This document shows positions 17,824 through 26,838 of a DNA stretch of 64,000 bases, one piece after another. The position numbers and the translations under genes are program-made. Location of the stretch: contig CAVVAY010000002.1 of NCBI GenBank assembly GCA_963746465.1, positions 124,001 through 188,000 on the forward strand, given 5' to 3'. The first letter of the stretch is position 1, and the number at the start of each line of letters is the position of its first letter. The DNA is from CAVVAY01 sp963746465. Its GTDB lineage: Bacteria > Actinomycetota > Actinomycetes > JACCUZ01. The notes beneath the pieces were generated by a model. It ran no database searches, had not been told where the DNA came from, and saw only the letters and a program-made list of their open reading frames with translations.

Positions 17824-18777
17824 TTAGGCCGGGTCGGCGTCGATCGTGCGCGCCATCCGCCAGCCCACGACCTGGAAGCCGCGGGCCGGCCAGAACCGGG
17901 ACGACAGCAGGTTGGTCGTGCGCCAGTCGGTCGCCAGCCGGGTCACGCCCTGGTCCCGGGCCGCGTCGATCACGGCGGCGGTCAGGGCCAGCCCGACACC
18001 GCGGCCGCGGGCCTGCTCCGGCACCGCGGCCACGCTGAGCTCGGCGTAGGACGAGGCCATGAACGGCCCGTCGATGCCGTCGTACCAGATGGCGAAGCCG
18101 ACAGCGGCTCCGTCGACCCGGGCCACCAGGTAGTGAGCCTCGGGGTCCGCCAGCTCCTCGCGGTGCGACTCCTCGAGCTGGTCGAAGAACTCCGCACCGA
18201 CCCGGGCGAACACCGGCGAGGCCACCTGGTGCCAGCCGATGACCGGCGCCAGCGGCACGATCTCGGCGAGGTCGTCGGGGCCGCCGGGCCGGATCTCGAC
18301 GCCGGAAGGTACGGCGATCTGCGCGCTGTCCGGGGCGGTGAGGTCGAGCACGGCGTAGGCCTGCTCGTGACCGAAGCCGAGGTCGACGAGTGCGTCGTGC
18401 CGGGCTCGGTCAGCTGCCCGGACCACGGCGGTGTGGGTGCGATGACCGGCTGCGAACCAGGCTCCGGCCTGCACGGCGTAGGCCTCCCGCAGCGCCGCCG
18501 GGTCGCCGACCAGGCCGAACACCGGCGCCGCCTGCGCGCCCCCGCCCGGGCGTCCCAGCCAGGCCGCGACCACGGCGCCGTCCTGTCGCAGGACGGTGCC
18601 GTCCAGACCGTCCAGCAGCGGCCGGACGGATGCGGCGTTCCCGGTCACCGGGCCGAGCAGGTCGTCGGCGCGACGGTCGCGGGCGTGCTCGGCGGCGGCC
18701 AGCTCGGCGACCTGGTCGAGGTCGCCGGCGTCGACCGGCGCGGCACCGAGTGCGGGCTGGGTGGAGGTCGTCGTCAT
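17824..18777 (-). CDS. GNAT-family N-acetyltransferase
   Basis: A 317-residue protein with a C-terminal GNAT domain (about 160-310). Motif A is AELSVAAVPEQARGRGVGLALTAAV broken here into its two parts, with R-G-R-G-V-G as the pyrophosphate loop, followed by LATDWRTTNLLSSRFWPARGF, typical of motif B. The N-terminal 150 residues are a degenerate second GNAT-like half, as in tandem GNAT proteins. A start 9 bases further upstream is possible. It is convergent with the ABC operon, with 9 bases between stops. The substrate is unknown. Confidence 0.8.
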   Translation of the reverse strand: MTTTSTQPALGAAPVDAGDLDQVAELAAAEHARDRRADDLLGPVTGNAASVRPLLDGLDGTVLRQDGAVVAAWLGRPGGGAQAAPVFGLVGDPAALREAYAVQAGAWFAAGHRTHTAVVRAADRARHDALVDLGFGHEQAYAVLDLTAPDSAQIAVPSGVEIRPGGPDDLAEIVPLAPVIGWHQVASPVFARVGAEFFDQLEESHREELADPEAHYLVARVDGAAVGFAIWYDGIDGPFMASSYAELSVAAVPEQARGRGVGLALTAAVIDAARDQGVTRLATDWRTTNLLSSRFWPARGFQVVGWRMARTIDADPA

Positions 18778-18852
18778 GCCCGGCACGTTAGGGGGCGCGG
18801 CTTGCAGCCGGCTTGGAGATTCCCAGGTCTGCCCGCGGTCCGCGCAGACGCC

Positions 18853-18882
18853 GACGGGCGGCCCCTCGCGAGAGGGACCGCC
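18853..18882 (-). terminator. Intrinsic-type terminator hairpin of groL
   Basis: CGGGCGG (18853-18859) pairs with CCGCCCG (18876-18882) and CCCTC with GAGGG, with one C/A mismatch and a GCGA tetraloop. It lies about 45 bases after the groL stop on the groL strand. No U tract follows. Confidence 0.75.
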
Positions 18883-18926
18883 CGCCGGTGCGTTGCGGTG
18901 CTTCGGTACTGCGGTGTGCGGTGGGA

Positions 18927-20561
<1,635 letters not shown>

Positions 20562-20680
20562 GCGGTTCCGGTCCTCCCGATCGGGGTGGAAGCGGATCCG
20601 GTGGTGCCCGCGACGGACGGTCGGCGCCGCCGGCGACGTCGCCGGCCGGCACCGGCCTCACCTGGCCGGATCCGGTCGTT

Positions 20681-20707
20681 CTGTCACTCTCGTAGTCAGA
20701 GTGCTAA
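20681..20707 (-). promoter_or_regulatory. CIRCE operator, promoter-distal copy
   Basis: CTGTCACTC (20681-20689), nine bases, then GAGTGCTAA (20699-20707). The right arm matches the CIRCE consensus exactly and the left arm matches at its inner five bases. It lies between the groL promoter and start codon, so HrcA bound here would cover the transcript start. Confidence 0.75.
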
Positions 20708-20713
20708 GACCAA

Positions 20714-20742
20714 TGATTAGCACTCACCCCTGCCGAGTGCAA
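20714..20742 (-). promoter_or_regulatory. groL promoter
   Basis: On the groL strand, TTGCAC (20742-20737) and TAATCA (20719-20714) are separated by 17 bases. The match to sigma-A-type elements is moderate, but the position inside the CIRCE operator supports it. Confidence 0.55.
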
Positions 20743-20743
20743 G
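20717..20743 (-). promoter_or_regulatory. CIRCE operator over the groL promoter
   Basis: TTAGCACTC (20717-20725), nine bases, then GAGTGCAAG (20735-20743). The left arm is the exact CIRCE consensus and the right arm differs at two positions. It spans nearly the whole -35 to -10 region, which explains heat-shock repression by HrcA. Confidence 0.88.
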
Positions 20744-20774
20744 CGGCCGTCGGACCGGGTGCTGGGCCTTCCGC

Positions 20775-20795
20775 TATATCCTGTGAGCCGATATA
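20775..20795 (+). promoter_or_regulatory. Palindromic operator before the padR-family gene
   Basis: TATATC (20775-20780), nine bases, GATATA (20790-20795): a perfect inverted repeat in an otherwise GC-rich stretch, ending 14 bases before the ATG. PadR repressors usually bind such AT-rich palindromes over their own promoter, so autoregulation is the likely role. Confidence 0.65.
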
Positions 20796-20809
20796 TTGGG
20801 CCGGTGGCG

Positions 20810-21196
20810 ATGCTGACCGAACCGGCGTTCTTCGTGCTCACCTCGCTGGTCGACGAGCCGCGGCACGGCTACGGGATCGTCGGCACCGTCGAGGAGATCT
20901 CGGCCGGCCGGGTGCGGCTGAAGGTCGGCACCCTCTACGGCGTGCTGGACCGGCTGGCTGCCGAGGGCCTGGTCGAGCCGGACCGGGAGGAGGTCGCCTC
21001 CGGGCGGCTGCGGCGCTACTACCGGCTGACCGAGACCGGCCGCGGCGCCCTGGAGGCAGAAGCCGACCGGCAGGCAGCGAACGCGCAGGCGGCCGTCACC
21101 CGGCTGCGGGCTCACCCGCCTGCTCCGGCGCCCCCGGCGCCCCGCCCCGCACCGCGCCCGGCGGCGGGCTTCGCGGTGCGTCCGGCGGTGGCCTGA
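20810..21196 (+). CDS. PadR-family transcriptional regulator
   Basis: A 128-residue PadR-type repressor. The winged helix occupies residues 1-80: LTEPAFFVLTSLVDEPRHGYGIV, then VGTLYGVLDRLAAEGLVE (recognition helix) and RRYYRLTETG (wing). The C-terminal tail is Pro/Ala-rich. A GTG two codons upstream (20804) is an alternative start. The palindrome directly in front is its likely operator. Its TGA shares a base with the ATG of the next gene, a HAAS-type membrane protein; this regulator-membrane protein pairing is common in actinobacteria. Confidence 0.88.
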   Translation: MLTEPAFFVLTSLVDEPRHGYGIVGTVEEISAGRVRLKVGTLYGVLDRLAAEGLVEPDREEVASGRLRRYYRLTETGRGALEAEADRQAANAQAAVTRLRAHPPAPAPPAPRPAPRPAAGFAVRPAVA

Positions 21197-22320
21197 TGAC
21201 CGAGCCCACGCTGCTCGAGACGCGCTACCGCAACGTGCTCCGGCTGCTGCCGCCGGCTTACCGGGCTGCCTGGCAGGACGACATGGTGGGCGCGCTGCTG
21301 GACTCGCGCGGGGTCGACGGCAGCGGCAGCGAGGAGGACGTCGTGGCCGGGCTGGGCCGGCCAGGGCCGGGAGAGGTGGCCAGCGTCCTCTCCCTCGCGG
21401 TCCGGGCCCGACTCGGGGTCTTCGGGGCGACCCCGCGCCAGGCACTCTGGAGCGAAGCGGTCCGCCGGTTCGCTCTGGTCGGCCTCATGCTCGCCGCGGC
21501 CGACGTGGTGGCGGGAGTCGTCGTCTCCCTCGTGCAGGGGTATCGGCCCTTCGCAGGGTCACCGCTGCTGCCCGGCGTCCTGGCCGACGAGCCGGTGCGG
21601 ACGCTGCTCGGGCTGGCGGCGCTCGGCTGGCCGGCCGCCTTCCTGGCACTGATCCTCCGGCGCCCCCGCCTCGCCGGCGTGCTCGCCGTCGCGGCCCTGA
21701 CACCTGAGCTGGTCGCGGTCGTGGAGGAGGTCCGCACGTTCGGCAACGGCGCCACCTCCGTGGTGTGGCAGGCGGTACGCGTCCTGCCCGTGCTGGCCCT
21801 GCTCGCCTGGCACGGCGCCGCCCCACCGGCGCGCCGGCGTGCGTGGTCGGCCGCTGTGCTGGTCACCGCGTGCATCCAGCTGGTGGTCACGGCGCCCTGG
21901 TACCTGGGCGGCGACGAGACGTTCCCCCCGGGTCCGCCGGACTGGTTCAGCCTCGTCGTCCTGGACCTGGCCGGCATCCAGGCGGTCGCGATCGCGGTCG
22001 CCGCTGCCCTGCACCTGGTGGCCCGTCGGCACGGCGCCCGGTTCGGCTCGCCCGGCTGGACGCTGACTCTGGCGCTGCTCGCGGCCGTCGCCGCCCTGCT
22101 GCGCGCGGTCACGCTGTCGTACTACCTGACGGTGCCTGCCGACCAGACCTGGATCGAGGTGGGCGACTGGCCCGCGGTGATCGTCCCAGCGGGGGCCGCC
22201 CAGCTCCTGCTGTCGGGTGCCGCGGTCGTCGTCCTCGCCACACTCGCCCGCTCCGACCTGCGGGAGAACGACGACGACCCGGTCCCCGTGCGGGGGACCG
22301 GGCCGTCGGTGACCGCCTGA
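21196..22320 (+). CDS. HAAS-like N-terminal domain membrane protein coupled to PadR
   Basis: A 374-residue membrane protein that begins inside the PadR stop codon (TGATG). Residues 1-75 are soluble and resemble HAAS/DUF1700-type domains (LRLLPPAYRAAWQDDMVGALLDSRG, then GLGRPGPGEVASVL). Eight or so hydrophobic segments follow, from about residue 90 to 360. PadR and HAAS proteins are often encoded together and are thought to sense membrane or antibiotic stress together. No transport or enzymatic motif is visible. The last 45 bases contain the hairpin that probably terminates the convergent cold-shock gene. Confidence 0.72.
   Translation: MTEPTLLETRYRNVLRLLPPAYRAAWQDDMVGALLDSRGVDGSGSEEDVVAGLGRPGPGEVASVLSLAVRARLGVFGATPRQALWSEAVRRFALVGLMLAAADVVAGVVVSLVQGYRPFAGSPLLPGVLADEPVRTLLGLAALGWPAAFLALILRRPRLAGVLAVAALTPELVAVVEEVRTFGNGATSVVWQAVRVLPVLALLAWHGAAPPARRRAWSAAVLVTACIQLVVTAPWYLGGDETFPPGPPDWFSLVVLDLAGIQAVAIAVAAALHLVARRHGARFGSPGWTLTLALLAAVAALLRAVTLSYYLTVPADQTWIEVGDWPAVIVPAGAAQLLLSGAAVVVLATLARSDLRENDDDPVPVRGTGPSVTA
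22278..22302 (-). terminator. Terminator hairpin of the cold-shock gene
   Basis: CCCGGTCCCC (22278-22287) pairs perfectly with GGGGACCGGG (22293-22302) around a 5-base loop, 23 bases past the cold-shock gene stop and inside the 3' end of the convergent membrane-protein gene. Confidence 0.65.
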
Positions 22321-22324
22321 GCCG

Positions 22325-22525
22325 TCAGACCGCGCGGACCGCGTCGGCCTGGGGGCCCTTCTGGCCCTGCGAGATCTCGAACTCGACGCGCTGGCCCTCC
22401 TCGAGGGACCGGTAGCCGTCCATCTGGATGGCGCTGTAGTGGACGAACACGTCCTCGCCCTCGTCGACGGCGATGAACCCGTAGCCCTTCTCGCTGTTGA
22501 ACCACTTCACTGCGCCCTGAGGCAT
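22325..22525 (-). CDS. Cold-shock protein, CspA family
   Basis: A 66-residue cold-shock domain protein, complete. RNP1 is KGYGFIAV and RNP2 is VFVHYSAI, both intact, so single-stranded RNA or DNA binding is expected. AGGAGAAG precedes the ATG at good spacing. A promoter candidate 130 bases upstream gives a long leader of about 120 bases, as typical for csp mRNAs, where the leader can act as a thermosensor. It is convergent with the HAAS-type gene (4 bases between stops). Confidence 0.95.
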   Translation of the reverse strand: MPQGAVKWFNSEKGYGFIAVDEGEDVFVHYSAIQMDGYRSLEEGQRVEFEISQGQKGPQADAVRAV

Positions 22526-22654
22526 CGTTCTTCTCCTGCTGTGCTGGGCCGACGGGCCCGCACCGCACGGACCCGGGTCGTGCTCGACCCGACCCGAGGA
22601 GGGTTGGGGCTCCGCGAACAGGTTCTTGGTGCTCTCGAAGCTCGACCGAGCCGC

Positions 22655-22683
22655 AGCGTAGTGGTGCGCGCAGGCGCCGTCAG
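22655..22683 (-). promoter_or_regulatory. Candidate promoter of the cold-shock gene
   Basis: On the csp strand, CTGACG (22683-22678) and TACGCT (22660-22655) are 17 bases apart. This would give a leader of about 120 bases. It is an unaided match and could be coincidental in GC-rich DNA. Confidence 0.4.
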
Positions 22684-22739
22684 GAGATCGATGACATCGG
22701 TTCGTGACATCCATCCGGTCGCCCCGGGCGCTGCCAGGG

Positions 22740-24044
22740 TCAGGCCAGGCCGGTGGCCGTGAACGCCTCGGCCGAGGCCGGGATGGTGGCACCCGGCCCG
22801 ACGTGCGGCGCGACCGCGTCCAGGGTCTTCAACCCCTCCCCGGTGTTGAACACGACGGTGTCCGCGTCCGGGTCGAGCCGGCCGGCCCCGAGCAGCTTCT
22901 TCAGCGTCGCGACGGTCACCCCGCCCGCGGTCTCGGCGAAGATGCCCTCGGTGCGGGCCAGCAGCCGGATGCCCTCGACGACCTCCTCGTCGGTGACGTC
23001 CTCGACCAGCCCGCCGGTCCGCCGCACGGCGTCCAGCACGTACGGCCCGTCGGCCGGGTTGCCGATCGCCAGCGACTTGGCGATGGTGTCCGGCCGGACC
23101 GGGCGGACGACGTCGTGGCCGGCCTTGAAGGCGGCCGAGACCGGCGAGCAGCCGGTGGCCTGCGCTCCGAAGATCTTGTACGGCGAGTCGTCGACGAGAC
23201 CGAGGGACACCAGCTCGCCGAACGCCTTGTCGACCTTGGTGAGCTGCGAGCCGGACGCCACCGGGATCACGACCTGCTGCGGCAGCCGCCAGCCCAGCCC
23301 CTCGGCGACCTCGTAGCCCAGGGTCTTGGAGCCTTCGGCGTAGTAGGGGCGGACGTTGACGTTCACGAACGCCCAGTCCTCGTGGTCACCGGCCAGCTCG
23401 GACGCGACCCGGTTCACGTCGTCGTAGGTCCCCTCGACCGCGACCAGGACCCCGCCGTACACGGAGGTCGTGACGATCTTCTGCTGCTCGAGGTCGGCCG
23501 GGACCAGCACGACCGAGCGGATGCCGGCCCGGGCCGCAGCCGCGGCGACCGCGTTGGCGAGGTTGCCCGTCGAGGGACAGGCGAGGGTGGTGAAGCCGAG
23601 CTCCCGGGCAGCCGCCAGCGCGACGCCGACGACCCGGTCCTTGAACGAGTGGGTCGGGTTGGCGCTGTCGTCCTTGACCCACAGCGCCCGCATGCCGAGC
23701 GCGCGGGCCAGGTTGTGCGCCGGCACCAGCGGGGTGCAGCCGGGCTCGAGGTTCGGGACGGTGCGCACGGTCGAGGGGACCGGCAGCAGGTCCTGGTAGC
23801 GCCAGATGTTCTGCGGGCCGGCCTCGATGGAGGCCCGGGTCACGGCGCCGAACTCGTAGGCCACCTCGAGCGGGCCGAAGCACTCGCCGCAGGCGTAGAA
23901 CGGGCCGAGCTCCTGGGTGGCGCCGCACTCGCGGCAGGACAGGTGGCGGGCCGGTCCGAGGTCGGGGCCTCCCGAGACGGTCACGGAGGGGGTCGCCGAC
24001 GTCGTGGTCGGGGAAGCGGTGGCGGAGGCGGAGGCGCCAGTCAT
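22740..24044 (-). CDS. thrC: Threonine synthase
   Basis: A 434-residue PLP enzyme that converts O-phosphohomoserine to threonine. The PLP lysine is K135 in NPTHSFKDR, and the phosphate-binding loop is STGNLANA. Residues 37-55 hold a CxxC...CxxC zinc-ribbon-like knuckle (C37, C40, C52, C55), found in one class of threonine synthases. The first 25 residues are a low-complexity Thr/Ser/Ala tail that may be partly untranslated. The mRNA leader is a SAM-I riboswitch ending a few bases before the ribosome-binding site. The gene stands alone, not in the usual hom-thrC-thrB operon. Confidence 0.96.
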   Translation of the reverse strand: MTGASASATASPTTTSATPSVTVSGGPDLGPARHLSCRECGATQELGPFYACGECFGPLEVAYEFGAVTRASIEAGPQNIWRYQDLLPVPSTVRTVPNLEPGCTPLVPAHNLARALGMRALWVKDDSANPTHSFKDRVVGVALAAARELGFTTLACPSTGNLANAVAAAAARAGIRSVVLVPADLEQQKIVTTSVYGGVLVAVEGTYDDVNRVASELAGDHEDWAFVNVNVRPYYAEGSKTLGYEVAEGLGWRLPQQVVIPVASGSQLTKVDKAFGELVSLGLVDDSPYKIFGAQATGCSPVSAAFKAGHDVVRPVRPDTIAKSLAIGNPADGPYVLDAVRRTGGLVEDVTDEEVVEGIRLLARTEGIFAETAGGVTVATLKKLLGAGRLDPDADTVVFNTGEGLKTLDAVAPHVGPGATIPASAEAFTATGLA

Positions 24045-24058
24045 GAGCGAGGTCCTTC

Positions 24059-24178
24059 CTCATCTGTCCCGGCGACGCGATGCCCCGGGTCGGAGTTGGC
24101 ACCGTGACCGCGCAGCGGTGCTGCGTGGTGCGGTTGCCGGGGCTTCGTCGGGCCGTTCCCTCTGCCCCTCTGGATGAG
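24059..24178 (-). ncRNA. SAM-I (S-box) riboswitch in the thrC leader
   Basis: Read on the thrC strand, the leader has the S-box core. P1 is CUCAUC (24178-24173) pairing with GAUGAG (24064-24059). Next comes CCAGAGGGGCAGAGGGA, which carries the conserved AGAG and GGA of P2, then GGCCCGACGAAGCCCCGGCAACC with its GAAnCCxGGCAACC block (shown here only by key bases), then GGUGCCAA before P4. The 3' P1 strand is directly followed by GAAGGA, the likely ribosome-binding site 8 bases before the ATG, so control is probably at translation. A TACAGT -10 candidate at 24205-24200 would start transcription just before P1. No terminator stem with U tract is present. Confidence 0.88.
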
Positions 24179-24199
24179 CGGTGTTCAGTTGTGCCGACC

Positions 24200-24205
24200 A
24201 CTGTA
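24200..24205 (-). promoter_or_regulatory. Candidate -10 element of thrC
   Basis: TACAGT on the thrC strand, about 22 bases before the riboswitch begins. No clear -35 element is seen at 17 bases, so this rests on position. Confidence 0.35.
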
Positions 24206-24250
24206 GGAGCCACTGTCCGCCGTGAGACAGCGCGTCCGACGGCTGAGATC

Positions 24251-24667
24251 ATGGGGGACGTGGAGGCGCGGTGGCGGGTGCGGCAGCTGGTCAACGTCGT
24301 CAATCTCTCGACTCCGGTGGGCCTGCTGATCGCGTTGGCCGGCAGGGCCCGGCTGTCCCGGGGGCCGGACGGGCTCCTGCTGGCGCGGCGGTTCCGGCTC
24401 GGCGTACCCGCGCCGGCCTTCACCGTGGGCAACGTGGTGCTGATCCGGATCGACGACGAGACGCTCGCCCGGCGTCCCGCACTGCTGCGGCACGAGGCCC
24501 GGCACGCGACCCAGTACGCGTGCTGCATCGGGCTGGGAATGCTCCCGCTCTACGGGCTGGCAGCGGTCTGGTCGTGGCTGCGCTGCCGCGACCTCGCGTC
24601 GCACAACGTCTTCGAGGTGCGCGCCGGGCTGGCCGATGGCGGCTACTCGGAGCGGCGAGTTGCTTGA
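24251..24667 (+). CDS. Small protein with an HExxH zinc-protease-like motif
   Basis: A 138-residue protein with no family that I can name. H81-E82-A-R-H85 (LLRHEARHATQYA) is an HExxH zincin motif set in a helix, with a following aromatic, much like the DUF4157-type toxin-associated metalloprotease core. A hydrophobic stretch after it (residues 90-108, CIGLGMLPLYGLAAVWSWL) could insert in a membrane. The ATG at 24251 is the best start; the frame is open further upstream, but that part antisenses the thrC leader. It is divergent from thrC and 29 bases ahead of otsA. It may be a peptidase or an inactive relative; activity is not shown. Confidence 0.6.
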   Translation: MGDVEARWRVRQLVNVVNLSTPVGLLIALAGRARLSRGPDGLLLARRFRLGVPAPAFTVGNVVLIRIDDETLARRPALLRHEARHATQYACCIGLGMLPLYGLAAVWSWLRCRDLASHNVFEVRAGLADGGYSERRVA

Positions 24668-24696
24668 TCACCCCGTGCGGCGGGAAGGTGCGGCTC

Positions 24697-26137
24697 ATGG
24701 CACCGTCCGGCTCGGCCCCGCTGCTCGTCGCGTCCAACCGCGGACCGCTGTCCTTCGTCGAGCGTGACGACGGGTCCCTGGCGGCCAGCCGCGGCGGTGG
24801 CGGCCTGGTGTCGGGGCTGTCCGGGCTCGGCAGCGACGACGTCGTCTGGGTCTGCGCGGCGCTGTCCGACGGCGACCGCGCCGCTGCCCGCCAGGTCGAG
24901 GACGGCCGGCTGGACCGCAACGGCCACGACACCGGCGGCATGGCGGTCCGGATGCTCGACATCGACCCGGCGACCTTCCACCGCGCGTACAACGCGGTCG
25001 CGAACTCCACCCTGTGGTTCGTCCACCACCTGCTCTACGCGATGCCGACCGCACCGGCGTTCGACTCCGGGTTCCGCCGCGAGTGGGCGTCCTACCAGGC
25101 CTACAACCAGGCGTTCGCCGAGGCGCTGGCGGCCGAGGCCGCCGAGGGCGCCAAGGTGCTGGTGCAGGACTACCACCTCACCCTGCTCCCCCAGCAGCTG
25201 AGAAGCCTGCGCCCGGACCTGCGGATCGCGCACTTCTCGCACACGCCGTGGGCACCGGTCGACTACTTCCGGGTGCTGCCGGACGACGTCGCGCGCGACA
25301 CGCTGCTCGGGATGCTGGGCGCCGACCACGCGGGCTTCCACTCGATGCGCTGGGCCCGGGCGTTCGCGGCCTGCTGCGCCGAGGTGCTGGGCGCCGAGGT
25401 CGACGACGAGCAGGTGACGCTACGACGGGCACACCACCCGGCTGGGGGTGCACCCCCTCGGCGTCGACGCCGAGTCGCTGCGCGAGCGCGGGTACGCCGA
25501 CGACGTGGAGACCCGGTTGACCGCACTGCGCCGCAAGCTCGGCGACCGCAAGTGCATCGTGCGGGTCGACCGCACCGAGCTGAGCAAGAACATCGGCCGC
25601 GGTCTGCTCGCCTACCGCGAGCTGCTTCGGCAGTACCCCGAGTGGCGCGGCCAGGTGACCCACCTCGCGTCGGCATACCCGAGTCGGCACGACCTGCCGG
25701 AGTACCGCGAGTACACCGCGCAGGTGCAGCGGCTGGCCGCGGACATCGAGGACGAGTTCGGCACCGACGACTGGCGGCCGATCGTGCTCGACGTCACCGA
25801 CGACTACGCGCGGTCGCTCGCGCTGTACCGCGTGGGCGATGTGCTGCTGGTGAACCCGGTGCGCGACGGCATGAACCTGGTCGCCAAGGAGGTGCCGGTT
25901 CTGTCCGAGAACGGCTGCGCGGTGGTGCTGTCCACCGAGGCAGGGGTGGCCGACGAGTTCGGCGCCGACGCGCTGCTGGTGAACCCCTTCGACGTGTCCG
26001 GCACCGCCGACGCCCTGCACCTGGCGCTGTCGATGGACGACGCCGAGCGCCGCGACCGCACCGACCGGCTGGCAGCCGCTTCGACCCGGCTGCCGCCGAG
26101 TGCCTGGTTGGCCGAGCAGGTCGACGCCCTGGACTGA
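24697..26137 (+). pseudogene. otsA: Trehalose-6-phosphate synthase, frame broken by one extra base
   Basis: Glycosyltransferase family 20 synthase that would join UDP/GDP-glucose and glucose-6-phosphate. Residues 1-240 read in one frame (LLVASNRGP, then YHLTLLPQQL and FSHTPWAP) and the rest in the +1 frame from about 25421 (HPLGVDAESL, VDRTELSKNIGR, LVNPVRDGMNLVAKE). Removing one base at 25417-25420 restores a continuous 479-residue protein of normal length, with all GT20 motifs present. So it is either a very recent mutation or a sequence error. A GGGAAGG element precedes the ATG. The phosphatase gene otsB lies 700 bases on, on the other strand, and is intact. Confidence 0.88.
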
Positions 26138-26157
26138 GGCGCCGGGATCGCCGATGC

Positions 26158-26838
26158 CTAGCCCTCGCCGGGGAAACGCACCTGCGGCGGACCGGCCCCG
26201 AACGACCGGTGGCCGATCTCCAGCATGACTGCCAGGTACGTAAGACCAGCCGCGACGCCCACGACGGCCACCACCGCGACCGGGGCCCCCGAAGCGTTCG
26301 CGATGAGCGCGCCAAGCGTCCCGGCGACCATCGAATTGACGACGGCCATGAAGACCGACGTGCTGCCGACGACGTGGCTCACAGGGTGCCGGGGCATCCC
26401 CATCGCGTAGGTGCGCATGAGGCCGGCCATGTCGTCGTTCCACCCGGTGACCAGGAACCGGGCCAGCGTCGGGTCCAGCTCGACGTACGCGGCCCGCAGG
26501 CGGTTCATGCCGATGAGCATCGCGGCGTCGTCCGAGCTGGCGTTGTGCACCCGGACCCCCGTCAGGGTGCCGAGCACGAGAACGGCAGCAGCGAGCCCGA
26601 TCGACAGCACGTCGAACGCCGTGCCGAAGCCGGACGCCTGCACCACCAGCGCGAGCACCACCAAGGAGGCGGACCCGACGGTCAGGTGGATGGTGATCCG
26701 GCTCATCACTTCCGACCACGTCATCGAGCGTGTCGCCAGCAGACTCCAGTGCTCGGTGGCGAGCAGCTGCGCGCGGACCGAGTCGGGAGCCTGGTCGGCG
26801 CGGTCCCCGGCCGGCGGCGTGGGGTGCTCGGCCGTCAT
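26158..26838 (-). CDS. Membrane protein of unknown function, downstream of otsB
   Basis: A 226-residue integral membrane protein with four predicted helices: two near residues 50-100 (LTVGSASLVVLALVVQ and LSIGLAAAVLVLGTLTGV) and two near 155-210. A soluble N-terminus of about 30 residues is Pro/Ala-rich, and the central loop has an acidic HNASSDDAAMLIGMNRLRAAY segment. GAGGAGGAG precedes the ATG, which overlaps the otsB stop (ATGA), so it is cotranscribed with otsB. I do not recognise the family. It faces the end of otsA with 20 bases between stops. Confidence 0.7.
   Translation of the reverse strand: MTAEHPTPPAGDRADQAPDSVRAQLLATEHWSLLATRSMTWSEVMSRITIHLTVGSASLVVLALVVQASGFGTAFDVLSIGLAAAVLVLGTLTGVRVHNASSDDAAMLIGMNRLRAAYVELDPTLARFLVTGWNDDMAGLMRTYAMGMPRHPVSHVVGSTSVFMAVVNSMVAGTLGALIANASGAPVAVVAVVGVAAGLTYLAVMLEIGHRSFGAGPPQVRFPGEG

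Noticed and set aside
20699..20725. GAGTGCTAA followed by TTAGCACTC as a reversed CIRCE
   Set aside because: These are the inner arms of two adjacent true CIRCE sites with nine-base spacers on their outer sides.
22704..24107. Open frame opposite thrC and its riboswitch
   Set aside because: Arg/Gly/Val-rich shadow of thrC with no family match.
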